Below are positions 38,867-52,125 of a DNA stretch of 64,000 nt, piece after piece; the first letter of the stretch is position 1, and every line of letters starts with the position of its first letter. The notes below the pieces were generated by a model, which ran no database searches, was not told the DNA's origin, and worked only from the letters and a program-made list of their open reading frames with translations. Origin of the DNA: Xiphias gladius. Its lineage: Eukaryota > Chordata > Actinopteri > Istiophoriformes > Xiphiidae. The stretch is from the NCBI RefSeq assembly GCF_016859285.1, contig NC_053414.1:2586017-2650016 (forward strand), given 5' to 3'. The position numbers and the translations under genes are program-made.

Positions 38867-41800
38867 CACACAGTGTAGTAGTTTCCAGAGGATGTATTTC
38901 TAGTCATGCACGTCTCACCGTTTTTTTTTCTGTTAGAAGATATTTTTGTCCATAATATTAGAAACAATAAAAAAAAAATAGAACTGAAAATGTCCTTCAA
39001 AACTTGATACACACACGTGTGTGTGTGTGAGTGTGTGAGAGAGAGAGAGAGAGATGGAAGTGTGAAATTCGATCTCCTCACCAGCAGCTGCCGTGACGCA
39101 GTTTTGCCGAGATTTACCTGTTTTCATGTTGTTCAGGTGTTTGACTTTGGACAAACTCTGTACTAAAACCACCCGGAGACTCAAGATGCCGGCGTCAGCG
39201 TCATGTACACGTGGTCTGAGTCGACGCAGTTATGACTGTTTTGAAGTTTGCTTCTTGTGCGTTTAAAGGACCATACCAGTGGTTCCCCGTGTTTCGTGTT
39301 TACGTTACAGCCAGCTAGATAACTAACTAACCAACCAACCAGCCTTGTGAACCACCTGCTGTGTTTTAGCTCATGTTTATTTTGGACCATTCCAGCTTCT
39401 TATTTAACCAGACCGAGCGTCTCCAGTTATGCTACGGCTCTGTGAAGCTGCACGCATTAGCGTTGCTTCGAGCTAACTGCAAACATCAACAGTATGCTAA
39501 CACGCTAACGTTTAGCAGGTATAATGTTTGCGACAGCGTCATCCCCCGGAGCTACACAACCACGGCTGCCCCCTGAGCTGTGTAATCCACCGCCGTCCAC
39601 ATCAAGTCTACATTCACATTGTCAGTGACATAACCAACATGAAGTATTGTAGTTGTGCATATTTAACCCATCCACGTAACGTGACGTTAAAACCGATGCA
39701 GATTTTATATTCACTGGGATGATTACAAATCGCTGAGTTTTAGAACTGATTTTCTTATTGTGCAGAAATGACTGGAAACAACAGACGTCTGACACTTCTA
39801 ACAGTGTCATGTGTGAATTGGGCTCCGACCTGGCTTCAACTCTGACCCCTGAGAGTTGGGTGAAAAAGAGCAGCTTTTTACGTGAGACACGCAGAATTCC
39901 CCTCATCCTTACTACGGCCATGTTCACAACATGTCCTCCTGCTGAAACATTCATCCATTATCAGTCAGTCTCAGACCACCAATTTAAAAATGGTGTCTGC
40001 ATTGAACTGCAGAACAATATGAGAATAAAGTTGCAAAACAACCCAAAACAACGAATACAAATAATTAAGGATGAAATAAATAAAGTTGACCAAGCTGGAA
40101 TAACGATCCAAAGACCATTGATTAGTATAAAACTGAACTGAAAGCAGCGGCTGCCTTGGAGGAAGAAAATCCTCTGTAAAAACCTGAAGGTCTTCTTTGT
40201 TGACCGTTGAGCCGCTTGTAGACGGACACCGCAGCTACGTGAGGAGGCTTCGGACACAGTTAACGCGTCACAACGGGTCACAGAGGAATTGCCTCTGTGA
40301 CCGGATCTTCACAGGATCGTGGGATTACACGTGTGAAAACACGAAATGAGTCCTGACACGTCTGAAAGCAAACGAATCGAAGGAGAACTAAAACACTCAG
40401 GACCCCCTGTGAGAGAAATCCTGCAGCTTCTTCAGCAGCTTTAGCTTCGGGAGAATCCGTTAATAAAGAGACACAGTCACACACACACACACACACACAC
40501 GTTGCTGTGAACTGAGCACAAAGTCTTAAAATGAAGGTTCGACCCTCCGGAGTCCGTCTGCTCATTCCGGTCTGAGTGGGTTTTCCTTACAGCACCTTAA
40601 CCTCGTTAGTTCACCGGTCAGCCGCCACATTAAAACCAGTTACTGCCCATTTGTCGCTGACCAGACCAGTGAAACCACCAACATCAGGTCTGTTGTTTAG
40701 ATACTGATCCAATAACCACCAGGTCCTTATCTCTTAATTCCAGGATGATAAGGTCTTTACATTATTTTTCTCCCGAGAATGTGATTTGCTGCTGAGGTTT
40801 TCGTCGTGATGAACTCCAAAAAAACCTTTTCATGAAAATGAAACCTTTTCCACGGCTGTCATGACTTAAATAGCCGCACCTCCTCCACCCACTCCTGTCC
40901 TGCTTCAAAAAGGTTTGTCAACAAACTTTATCCGCATTTTAAGACTTTGTGCACATTTCCCTAAAACAAGTGGAGCCGGTTTGTTCCCTCCAGGCTCAGC
41001 TGGGCATCTAGAAGAATTTCTCTTTACTACGAATTCTTTAAATAAATCATTTTAATGGAGTAAATATCTCCAGGCTCGCTGGATTTTTCAAAGAACAAGC
41101 AGACTGACCCAACCCAGGAACCTTCGCCGTGTAAAACTACGAATGGGTAAAGAAATCTGAAGCAAGTGGGAATTCTGAAGCTTTTCAATGAGTTTTATCT
41201 CCTTTGTTTTCGTTGCCCAGCCCTTGACAGACTTACAATATCAGCCTGCCTTTCCAACACACACACACACACACACAAACACGATAAGCTTGATTTTCTA
41301 AAGCAGTGTTCCTCCAATAGCTTTGCTCTTACTGTGGTTTTTGTTCTTCTTATTGTCAAACAAACCTCCAAACCACAAACCAGTAAAGACGGACCAGTAT
41401 GACCAGTATAGACTGTAGGGAATAATGCAATGAGGTACATGTGCAGACGGGTTACATAAAAATATACCACAGTTGAAGATTGAGTCAAACTGCACTTATT
41501 CAAATCCAACTTGCTCAGGGACTTTTTACCTTTCTGGAATATTCATTCTTACTGGTGAGCCACACTGGTCTATTTCTTCAGTTTGCTGGGAGGGGAAGCA
41601 GAGCAGCCCTCAGACCAGTTAAGTGCCTCTGCTGAACATCAGGGGACCAGAGCTGCCGACACGATGCAAAACACCCACCTTAACAGCAGGAGCGAGAGTG
41701 TGTAGAGAGGTCACACAGACTGAGACTGAGATCCAAAACGTGAATATTTCCCAAAACGCTTCCAGCTGAAATGATGCTGCCACTTTAGAGCTTTTTGGTG

Positions 41801-41969
41801 AGATGATTATGTCGTCCTACAATGTCTTGTTAAATCTGAAATGTTTTGCAGCGTGTCATTAGCTGTAGTTCTCTCTACAAGCACAACAACATTCATACAG
41901 ACCTCACACAATGCTGAAAAAAATGACACGTTCAAGCCTTTAAAACTGTGTAAAAATATAAAGTACCTG

Positions 41970-41974
<5 letters not shown>

Positions 41975-42014
<40 letters not shown>

Positions 42015-42018
42015 ATAT
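41975..42018. repeat. AT dinucleotide array
   Basis: TATATA runs interrupted by TTTATATTTATAT, within the probable spred2 3' UTR. Confidence 0.85.
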
Positions 42019-42278
42019 AATTTTATATATAAATGAATATTCTTTGTTCAGTCTTTGTGACAGTTGGAAGCTACTTGGTCTCCAACATCACACAAGACAA
42101 AAGACAAAAACAAGAGGGAACTTTTTTTTTTCCATCTGTTTAGACAAAGTTCCAGTTCCTTCTCCTGGAAATCAGAGACGAGACAAACGACGACGACAAA
42201 ATAACAGCGTAAAAAACACTACTGCCTCCTCCGGTGGGTCCTTGTTGTCTGTGTGAGGAGGGCGGGGCCTGCGACGCC

Positions 42279-45200
42279 TCAGCCCACAGCTTTGTGTTTC
42301 CCACCGCAGCAGTGGCAGGCCACGCCGCAGCGGTAACACCCCCTGAGGGGGGCGTAGCAGCACATGCAGGGTGCCAGCAGTGACAGACCCACCAGCGCCG
42401 TCCAGCGCATACAGAAGCGCTCGTCGCTAGTGTCGCAGGAGCACGGGTCCGAGTAATCCCCCTCCGGGTCCGACATGCAGTGGTACAGCAGGCTGTCCGC
42501 GCACCACATGAAGCTGACCCGCCGGATGCAGGTCTGGATTGGGTCAGGTGCCTCCTGGCAGCGCCCCCGCCCGTTGTCCTCATGATTGAACATGTCCTGA
42601 CAGTAAACGCAGCGCGAACGCTCGCCTTCCTCCTTCCGCCGTTTGCCTTTAGGCTGCAGGGCGCGTGGCTGCACCGTCACCACCGCCCTGTGGCCGCCGC
42701 CCAGCTCCAGGCAGCCCGGTTTACCTTCGCAGCCTCGCTGCACGTCGCAGCTCAGCGGGTACGGGTAGATGTAGTCGTGTTTCGGCGGCTCGCTCTTGGT
42801 GAAGTGTATGTAGGCGTCAGGGTTGTCGGACTGGGTGAGTTTGTCTCGTGTAGAGTTGGCGTGCCGGTAGTCCTCGTAGCCGGTGAGCCAGGCTCGTTCG
42901 CGAGGGTTGATACGTACGATCTCCTCCTCCTCCACCTGGAAGCTGATGTGACGAGGAAACATGTGCACCGCCTGCAGAGACGTAGAGAGAGACAGAGACT
43001 GTTTAAAAAGTTAGTCCTCCAAGGGGGAAGAGGAGGTCAACAGCAGAAATCCACAGTACGATGATGATGAATGTCTCGAGTTCCCCTTTCTCCCTTGCAA
43101 GGCCCTCTGGGTCAGAGTCTTTATGTTTATACGGTCCGGAGCATAGGTTTGCATGTTATAAAATAAGTCATTAACGTGGCTTGGCAGATATACAGATATA
43201 CAGTATATCAAGTGGCATTTCTGACTAGGCTGACAAGCTTCCTGTCCATATTGTATGTGAAGTCCCTTTGCAGAACGACGACACTGTAAAATGCCAGAAA
43301 ATCCTCAGCCCACATTCTGTGCAGAAAATGGCTTCTAACATTCAGCCAAAACTAAAATGAGCTTCAGCAGCCTGGGTTAGTCAAGTGGCTGTCCTCCAAA
43401 GTTACTGTCTGTTTGGCTGGACCGCAACAGCGGGAACAGCTCTATAAACGCGAACGTCCCTGGCTGACTGACTGGTAAAGTTACACCATGGTCAACCGAA
43501 TGCCACGTGACTAAGTGTTGGAGCTTGCCATTGGTTGTCGCTCTTTCAAAGTGAACTGGCACAAACAGTTTCTACTGCGTCATCAGGGGACATTTACAGG
43601 CAGCGCTGCCAACTTAGGACCTTTGTCACTAGATTTACCGACTTTTCAGACCCTTCAGTGACTTTTCTTCACCAAAGCACCGAGCGACAAATCTTCCGAC
43701 TTCCTGGACAAACCTTAGCTACTTTCCAGAGAAGAGAGTCGCCAGTGTTGCCCTGTGAGCACGAGGTCGATCTTTCCCTCCTCAGACAACACGTCTCTAT
43801 GCGTCTCATTCAACTGACCACACGTCAGCTGACACGTGACGTGAATGAGCTTCTAACTTTCTCTCTGACTGATCATTTTACAGGTAAATACAGCTGAAAT
43901 CACAGCGCAGTCGTTGTCTTTAACTCATGTGTCTGGTGATTCTGTCAGACGACGTCGTGGTTATAAAACCAGGATTTCAGCAGCAGAGCAGCAGCTTGGA
44001 AATGTCTTGGAACTGACTGCTGGTTAACATGTCGTCTCAATGGGCCACGTTTTAGTCACTAATTCATACTTGTTGCGTTGTCTGACAACCGAAGCAGAAA
44101 AAATGAAAACAGCTTCATTGGGAATTCAGCTGCATTAAATTACTGTTTATGTGAGCACAGAGAGCAGGAGAGAAGGAAACAGGTAAAGGGTCCAGCCAGA
44201 TACTGGTTTTGACCTGATCTTGTTAGTACAAAATTCCCTCCAACAGTGTTTCTTTGCTGACCCGGCAGAAAGATAGAACTTGGTAGTCAAATGTAGGTTC
44301 ATTACTGGAACAAAACTGCCAGGACGGAGATTGAACAGAATGATGAAGCTGATGCATTTTTAAACAGAACATGGATTCTGGATTTCGTTCCCATTGTAGT
44401 CCCAGTGTAGCTGGTCTTTGGAAGAATCACCTTCTGGCTGGTATGAGCAGAGGGAAGGATTACAGCCACCAGTAACTCACTCAACGTACATATGGCCTGT
44501 GAATATTACATTAAGATAGACCTGAAAAAATCTGTTCATGCAGCTGTTGAGAGCTGAATGGCTTTATTTGACACGGTCAACCCCATTTACCTGACTGTGT
44601 TTGATCTGAACTCAATCCAAACTGGCAAAAAAACGGCATTATGGGTCATACAGGCTAAAGGGTTCAGGACTTCACAGACACAAATCTGAACCTTGTATCA
44701 TGTCAAGCCCTAACAATCCAGGCTGTAGATCCCACCCTGACTCTACGCACCTGGTCTAGGAAGTAGTGATCAGAGGGCCGGTGCTGCTGCTCATAGAAAG
44801 GTCCCAGGATGCAGTGGTGCCGGCGGGGCTCGCAGAGGTTGGGCGGGGCCAACGTGTGCATCGCCGGCTCTCTCTTCTGGGACGAGTTGGACGAGCTGTC
44901 GGTGGCGGTCTGGAGGAAGAGGAACGAGAAGAAGAAAACACACGGGTCAGCCTGCAGAAGGGTCAAAGGGTCGTTCGGCGCCGAATCGCACCGTGCAGAC
45001 AACTGCTGCTGCTCTAGTGTGTGTGAGCTCAAACATGTTGCGCCTCAGGCCACGCCCCAATCAGTGATGTCACAGCAGGTGTTTTCAATCAGCTATTAAA
45101 GCCAAGACTAGGAGAGAAGAAGAGCTGGAGAGCGGAGCTGAAGACTTCAGTCCTGCTGGTAAAACTGCACTCATGGACATGAACCAAGGAATTATGGCAA

Positions 45201-48200
45201 CAGGGTAAAAAAAAAAACTGGTAAAGAACGAAAGCACACATCCAATCACAGCTGCACAGGTGAGCTACACTGAACGCTGAGAGGACCTGAGCAGCAGCAA
45301 CAGTAACAGATGTAGAGCAACGAAATTATGTTTAAGGTCAACCGAAATGTCAGCAGGGTCACACCTGAGCATACGTAAAAAGACTATCAACCTTAACTAA
45401 TCACTGATTCAAGCACACTAAGGAACCAGCATCAAACGCACCCACAAGTGAATTCTCTGCCAACAGGTGCACGCTGGGTCTTCCAGGGATGTCTACCTTG
45501 AAAGGCTACCTGTCAACATCTGCCACCAAAGTCTGATCTTTAGCCTTTTTCTTTCCGGGTGATTATTCTGAACTAAAATGACAGCCTGTTCAAAATCCCA
45601 CCTCATTTCAAGCCAGTGCATTGAAAACTAAACTAAAAGTCTGAAGCAGGTTAGTGACAGCAAACCAGTAATTCACCAAACCCAGGGAGGACGCGTTCCG
45701 TTAGATCTCGGTTCCTCTCTGGACCCACCTTAGGTTCGCCTCAGTGAGCTCTGACCCTCCACCAGACTTCTGCGTGCAGTTAGACAAGAAGGAGAGAGAA
45801 AATAAGAGACCTGAGGAGCCGCAGCAGCGCGGCAGACACATCTCTGAAGTCTTTGTGTTTTTATTGGGTCTGTGTTAAATGAATCCCAGCCCGGCCTCGC
45901 CGCCCGCGGCCCTCAGAGCGCAGTGCGGTGGGTTGTGTCATCCACGGGGTTGACGCGGGCCCCCGCTTTCATGTGGGGCTTGGAGCTTTCTGAGCTCACC
46001 CGGATCACACAAGATGAACACAGCAGAAAAACTGAGGAGCGGAAATTTTCCACAGAACCTGCCGAACGAATCCACTGATTTCTGGGTTAGTTTTTGCTAC
46101 ATGGTGCAAACTCAGGAAAAGGCCGTTCTGTGATTTTCTGGGTGAACTTTTGGATTTTACAATTCTGTAACTCTGCTTTGTCTCTGTCTGTTTAGTCAAC
46201 TTCTGTTGAAGTTAAACTAAAGCTGCGTCTCTGCCTCAGCTCTTTTCAAGCGTTTCGTTTCAATTCAGTGTTTCTGTCCAAAATCCATCATCAAACATGT
46301 TGAATACATTCCCCGCCTCATAATTTTCTTTTTTCCATCTGCAAAGCCTTTTGAAAAACAAAACTGAGCCTGTGGTTTTCTTCTTCTTCTCTTTTATTGG
46401 TGCTTTAACACCACCAAATACTTTCTGATGAACCAAGGAACGTCTGTTATTGGACAAAGTTTCCTTTTAATGGGGCAGAAAAAACTATTTGGTTCTACAG
46501 ACCATTAAGAGGTACCGTGCCCTCAGCTGAAGACCTGAGCTTTAGTGTTTGAGTAGACCTTGAAGAATGTAAATATAAAAGCATCGTTTCATTTTAAACC
46601 ATTGTAACACGGCAAACTCAACCTATGCACAAATTTAGTCAAATTATTGTATTTCAGGGCTCAAAACCTCCATAGTTCCAGCACATAACTGCTCCACTTC
46701 ATCTCCTGCTGTTTCCCTCTGGAGCCTCAGACCGGGATGGGTCTGAGGCTGTATTTGGTCCAGATCTCCTCAGTTCTTCAGCGGTGTCCAGAGGAGAGGA
46801 AGTACTGCGTCATGACGCTTGTTGATCTACATCCTTATTGTCCTCTGAGCCTCCTCAGCGCCTCTGAGTCCGGATCCTTTCAAGAACTTTTTTTCCTGAA
46901 AAGATCCACCCTCTTCCTCTGGGGTCCAGACTTCAGACCTGCAGACAGGAATAACCTGCAGACACGTTCCCCTCTAAATGAGGCCAGCTATGTAAACAGG
47001 CGGCTCGGTGATGGATTACCGACAGGTCCGACGCAACTCTCCAGCGCTGGACATCCTGCGGAAACGATACACCCTCTTCTTTGGAAAACGGAAAAACTGG
47101 CAGAGAGCAGGAGCTGGTGCTGCCATCAGGACTGAGCACGGAGGTGGAGGAGACAAGGAGGTTCTTTGACTGCACTATAATGTTAACAGCATGTTTGTAT
47201 TGTTTCTGCTGCAGAAAGACAGTGGGGGAAAGTAACAGAGTACATTTACTCAACTACTTTGCTGAAGTACAGTTTGGAGGTACATGTACTTTACTTGAGC
47301 ATTTCCATTTGCTGCTACTTCATTTTTTTTTTTCGTTTCTCCTCTGATCCTCTCAGACGGTTTCATTTAAATAACTGTTTGAGGCCAAAGAGGAAAATGA
47401 TCCGATAAAGACCAGAGAAAAGTCCAGGAACCGAATCCAGATCAGTGAATCAGAACTGACGACCCCTCAGGTTCACCTGGCGACCCTCTGGAAGGGCCCG
47501 ACCCCCGGGTTGGGAACCAGTGGACTAAACTAAAAGCAGCTCCAGCAGTAAAACGCTGCTGAAGCCTCCGTGACTCAGAATCATTAACCCCTCACGTCAG
47601 AGAATCAGAGACCAGTCACAGGAGACAGGTCCCTGCACAGTGAAGTACTTTTACTGTGATAGTGTAGCTACAGGAAGTACTTTTACTGTGATACTGGGAT
47701 TACAGGAAGTACTTTTACTGTGATACTGGAACTACATGAAGTACTTTTACTGTGATACAGGAACTACATGAAGTAGTTTTACTGTGATACTCTAACTTCA
47801 TCAAGCTGACAGTACCTCTGTACTTTTACTTAAGTAGGATTTCGAATGCAGGACTTTTACTTGTAACTGAGTATTTTTCCTCTGAGTACTTCTCCCACCA
47901 CTGCACAGCTCAAACGTGTCTGAATGCTGGAGTATAAAATGTTCAGTGTTGGACAGACTGAGACGTCTGGAGGACACTTTGCGTTTGCCTCAGTTTAAAT
48001 CGGGCCGTTGAATTATTTTAAACGCATTAGAGTTGTAATCATTTGTTCTTTCATTCAGCTCCTCTGCCGTCGCGGTCTGAAGTCTTTGTCCGGCACGTGC
48101 ACATTCGTAAAAAGCTGTGGAAAGTGTGTCGGGCAGAGAACTCTGCGTTTTCCGGGAGAAGTCCAGCTGGCGAAATCAGGATTATCTAATCTCAGATTAC

Positions 48201-48497
48201 AGAAACACAGTTTCTCGTTTACATGAAGATTAAGAAGTCGTCTTATTGGAGAAAGATATCTGCGCGTGCATGTAAACGCACGGAGTGAGGCGCGTGTGTG
48301 TGTGTGTGTCTTTCTATGTTCGTGTTGACAAATTTCAGCTTGAAACCATTATTGTGGGGACATTTCTACATCGTGAGGACATTTTTGCCAAAAACCAAAC
48401 CCCAAACAGGACGGCGACATGTGTCTGGTCATACACACCACAGGATACCCGACCCCTCCCGTCCTTTGTGCTTCCTGTCTGATACCCCTCCAAACCG

Positions 48498-48536
<39 letters not shown>

Positions 48537-50285
48537 ACTGGTCACATCACAGCAAGTCATCGCGACAAACAAAAGCAGCATCTCTTGTCTGGCCCTAGAA
48601 TAAAAACAGCTGCTGGCTGCTCCGACAGAACTCCTAATGTTACGGTGCAGAAAGCTTGATAAGGGCAGACAAATAAAAAATGAGGGGATGATGAGTCATA
48701 CGAGTGAAGGATGGAGTTGCTGGAAAAATGTGGCCCCATATTTACGCTCGCCTGCCTCGGGTTGATAAATATGCCCCATGTGTAGAGATTCCCCGTATTC
48801 ACGTGACAGACAGGAGTGAAGATCCCGGACATTCGCGGCTCCGAGAGACTGAAGGGTCCCGGAAGAGTTTCTCACCGTGAAGACGTCGTCATCGCCGAGC
48901 TCTGCTTCGTTCTGCAGCGTCGACGAGGACGTGGTCGAGCCTGGAGACAGACAGCAGGATCAGTATGAGGCTCAGTTCATCTCATCTGCTACTTTTAGTA
49001 GTAGCACTCTCAACCACGTGAGAGCTGCTCTACAACATTCTCCAACTTGTTGCTGCTGCGTGAAGAGGGATGAGCTGCTTGATAAATGTCTTTTTTCACT
49101 ATTATCAAAGAACCATTTTTACTCCTAAGTTGGGTGTTTTGAGCATTTTTCCTCAGAACTTAGATAAATCAGCCTCTCTAAACCATCTAAACCACCATGA
49201 CCGTAAGTCATTAGAGGACACATGAGCTGACGGATACTGAACCTGTGACATTTCATGCGCAGGTGTAGTGTACCTTCTGTCAGGTCCTCCAGGGCCTTCC
49301 TCACCCCGCGGTCGAAAGCTCGGGCATCAGCCGGGCTCTGGAAGGTCAGACCGCACTTTTTGTTGTCCACCTTCCAGTGGTGGAACGTGGGCGTGGCCTT
49401 CGTGTAGACCAGATCTTTCTTTAAGACACACTCCAGAATCACCTGGGGAAAAAAAAACCCCACATCGAACAAACAAGACGACGACGTGTCGTTTCATTAT
49501 CGTCAGTTTGAAGGTGCCTATAAAAAATATTAACGATTTTTGTTTTCCCTGAATCAAAGTCGATAGCACAATTTAGCCATTTTGGAAAGTCTCGTTTTGG
49601 CCCCCGTTACCTACGGTAGGTACACTGCTCACCAACTGCCTTGTAGAACCTTTTTACATATTGGCCTCAAATTTGGCAGACATATGCACAAGAAGCGTGG
49701 GAACCAGAAAATGTACATTTTAAATTGTTTTATAATTCATATTTTAGTAGGTTCACTGTAAAAAAAAGTGTGATTTTATTCTCTATAAGAAATACTAAAT
49801 TTGGTGTTCTTTTTTTCATGGAGATGAATAAATAACGTAATGAATGCGTATAACATCAAGAGTGCAAGTGTCTTCCACATTAACCATAGTTCTGTGAGTT
49901 ATTAAGCAGTAAATACAGGTGTGTAAAATCAGGCAGAAACAGGCCAAAAACATCGGCTACCACAGGAAAGGGTTCGTGTGGTTAATGTTGGGGTGAAAAA
50001 ATGGAATTGGTGCGTCACTCGTGAAGAGACAAAACTGCACTGGGAAAACATGGAGACTAAGTGCAAAGTAAAGTCATGTCTTTCTCCACACCCGTTGTTG
50101 CTGGACCGACCTGCTTGTCTTTGAGGCGTTCTCCGTGGATGAGGAAAGTGTTGCGTCCCAGCAGTTCGGTCGGCAGCAGCCTGCACACACCCACTCTGCT
50201 CAGGCAGCCGTCCTGCGCCAACCAGCCGCCGCTCGAATCGTCCCTGGTCATCACCACCGCTTTGACGCGCACAATGTAGCTGTCA
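42279..50285 (-). CDS. spred2: Sprouty-related EVH1-domain protein 2 (partial, first coding exon not placed)
   Basis: Exons 50285-50111, 49442-49274, 48940-48876, 44909-44751 and 42971-42279 join in phase, with GT-AG junctions, into 419 residues plus a stop. The first exon here begins with the last base of a split codon. SPRED2 recruits neurofibromin to the membrane and damps Ras-RAF-ERK signalling. Visible: EVH1 domain ([20 protein letters not shown] to [12 protein letters not shown], first 114 residues), a Ser-rich linker ([11 protein letters not shown]), a KIT-binding-like segment ([19 protein letters not shown]) and the C-terminal Sprouty domain ([57 protein letters not shown]) that anchors it to membranes. 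SRVGVCRL and FLIHGER favour SPRED2 over SPRED1/3, as does synteny. Odd: EVH1 has KKCGLTF where relatives have KFGLTF. The human N-terminus MTEETHPDD comes from a separate exon, not confidently found here. Confidence 0.93.
47220..47903. repeat. MITE, CAGTGGTGGA family, with internal tandem array
   Basis: Starts CAGTGGGGGAAAGTAACAGAGTAC and ends GAGTACTTCTCCCACCACTG, which are imperfect terminal inverted repeats. The interior has TCCGATAAAGACCAG-like text, CCCGGGTTGGGAACCAGTGG and a five-unit tandem repeat (next entry). It lies in a spred2 intron and is close to full length. Confidence 0.8.
47642..47801. repeat. Five 32-bp tandem repeats inside a MITE
   Basis: Units start at 47642, 47674, 47706, 47738 and 47770, exactly 32 bases apart, each beginning GAAGTA(C/G)TTTTACTGTGATA. 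The expansion is specific to this copy of the element in the window. Confidence 0.92.
48499..48533. repeat. CA microsatellite in spred2 intron
   Basis: About 17 CA units between spred2 exons at 44909 and 48876. A GT run (48293-48309) lies 190 bases upstream. Confidence 0.9.
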
Positions 50286-50989
50286 CTGCACCGGAGCAGA
50301 GACAAACAAAGAATCGGTTAGCAACGGTGACCAGCTGTGAAGGTGCCTTGTCCTGGATTTGAATTTGTTGGTATCGAAGGGGTCAAAAGTAAAAACGACT
50401 TCCCAAGCTTCAGCGCTTTGCAACAGGCTGATTCAAATCTAGGACAGTGTTTCCTCCACTTTCTCTGGGCTGGTATGAACCATCAGAAACAGCAGTGAAA
50501 CTCTGTACCTTGGTTTAACAAACGTCCCATAGTCTAAGTGATGAAGTAGGAATACGACCTTTTCCGTCCTCAGCCGGAGAAAGCCACGTTTTAACGGCAA
50601 AGACAAAAAAAACCCACGACAGCAGGAGGACGTGGTTCAGTGTCTGTTTTTGGGTTGTTGTTATTAAGCTCTAAAGTCTGCGTTTGCATTAGCACCATGA
50701 GATGTGTCGCGTGTTGCCTTGTGTGACACCGTGTCCCACTCTGGACTCACTGCACAGACGGAAGAAGTAGACGAGGTCTCGTAGCCATGGCTGCTTTTCT
50801 GGATTTGCAGCGATTGTGGTTCGTGGCTCATCGTGACGCATCCCGCACAGACGTCCGCTGACTCTGCGTTTCCCCCCAAACGCGCAGGTATTTAGATCAG
50901 ACAATGTAAAGATTTGCTCGGGACCCCATGTGGCCCCATGAGGCCCCTGGCCATTTTGTCTGGTTTATATATTGTCTGTATATATCGCT

Positions 50990-51200
50990 TAACACTCCCG
51001 GGCCAGAATGCATTCCTGATCTCCTTGAAGACTATAAACCCAGTAGGGCTCCTAGATCTTTACGATTCGGCTGGTTAAACCTGGGTTCAGAATCAAACAG
51101 GGCGAAGCTGCTTTTAGCTACAGCGCTGCGAACACAGATGGAACCTGTTGGTCTGAGATGTGCCCCACCTCAGCTTTCAAGCCTGAATTAGAACTGAATC
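50990..51200 (+). repeat. Degenerate non-LTR (LINE) ORF2 C-terminal remnant
   Basis: The plus frame reads IPDLLEDYKPSRAPRSL...GWLNLGSES, reminiscent of the Y-x-P-S-R-x-L-R-S-x-x-x-G-L segment found after the reverse transcriptase of many fish LINEs, with no intact upstream domain. An AATAAATGTATTT tail-like stretch follows at about 51312. Only a weak resemblance. Confidence 0.3.
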
Positions 51201-52068
51201 TGAAACTGCTGTTCTCCTGTGCCTTTGTTGAATTGGTTTCTCTACTTGACTCTTATTTCCTCTGGTGCATTTGGGGGAACTTACAACCTATTACTGCACT
51301 GCAACTGCACAATAAATGTATTTCTGGTCTACTACTGTTTTTATTTGTATTTTATTTCATTTAAACAACTTTTTTTAAACCAATTTTATTCCATCTTAAT
51401 TGGTTTTATGCTGGTTTTTATCGCTTATTGTTTTGGAGTTTCATTCTGCAGCTTTCCTTTGCCTGAGTAAGGTTCTTTGAGTTTCATTTCCATACAAACC
51501 ACACCATGGACTGGACTGGGATGTCACAGTCAAAGTCAAATGACAATGTGACAGAACTTCCCTACAGGCCTTTACACTGTGTGATTTCGGGCTCTCTGAG
51601 ATGCCAGTTGACAGCTGAGAAGGAAACATGGTCAGTTTTTTGCTTGTCAATCCAAAATAGTGGTCCTAGGTCTCGGAGCGGGACCCATCCCCGACAGACC
51701 ATTTAGAGCTCCGGCGATCAAACCGTCCTGATCTCATGGGATGCATCTAAATAACGTGGCGCTTTAGGGGACATTTCACGTGTCATTTAAAGACTGTCGG
51801 TTTGAAACAGGAGGAGAACGGCGGTTGAATCCAGCGTTTCACCGACCCGCCCATCCGACCCGGCCTCTTCCAAACTCGAACTGTTTCGCTCTCTATACTA
51901 CATCACCTGTCCTCCTCATTCGCCCTCGTCATAATTACCACGACCGCTAGATGTCGCTAAACAATAAAGCATCACTAAGAGTTGTAATAGGCGGCTTGTA
52001 CCAACCAGCTGTGGGCTGGTTTTTTTATGGGAGAACAGTCTTGACACTTTGTAAGAAATGTTTAGGAC

Positions 52069-52070
<2 letters not shown>

Positions 52071-52122
<52 letters not shown>
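52071..52122. repeat. CA microsatellite
   Basis: About 25 uninterrupted CA units. Confidence 0.95.

Positions 52123-52125
<3 letters not shown>

Larger units (their letters stand above)
31601..42278. other. Intergenic between actr2 and spred2 (includes spred2 3' UTR)
   Basis: No coding region is supported. It contains two related segments (34003-34195, 36240-36385), a fish repeat beginning AAAGGAATACTCCACC near 34984, CA runs at 34370-34389, 36663-36687, 40478-40500 and 41257-41277, a CT array (38061-38866) and an AT array (41975-42018). The last 1-2 kb is probably spred2 3' UTR; a minus-strand ATTAAA at 41051-41056 is one candidate poly(A) signal. Confidence 0.55.

Noticed and set aside
38034-38955. 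Ser/Leu-rich and Arg/Glu-rich open frames of 84-303 codons
   Set aside because: They are produced entirely by the CT array, on both strands and in several frames; no biological coding signal.
42480-43064. 194-codon open frame on plus
   Set aside because: It is antisense to the GC-rich last exon of spred2, whose Sprouty domain explains the sequence fully.
51912-51937. Possible spred2 exon 1 encoding MTRANEED
   Set aside because: Correct phase but a poor donor (GTGATG), no CpG enrichment and no match beyond MT; likely chance, kept only as a note in the exon 1 finding.
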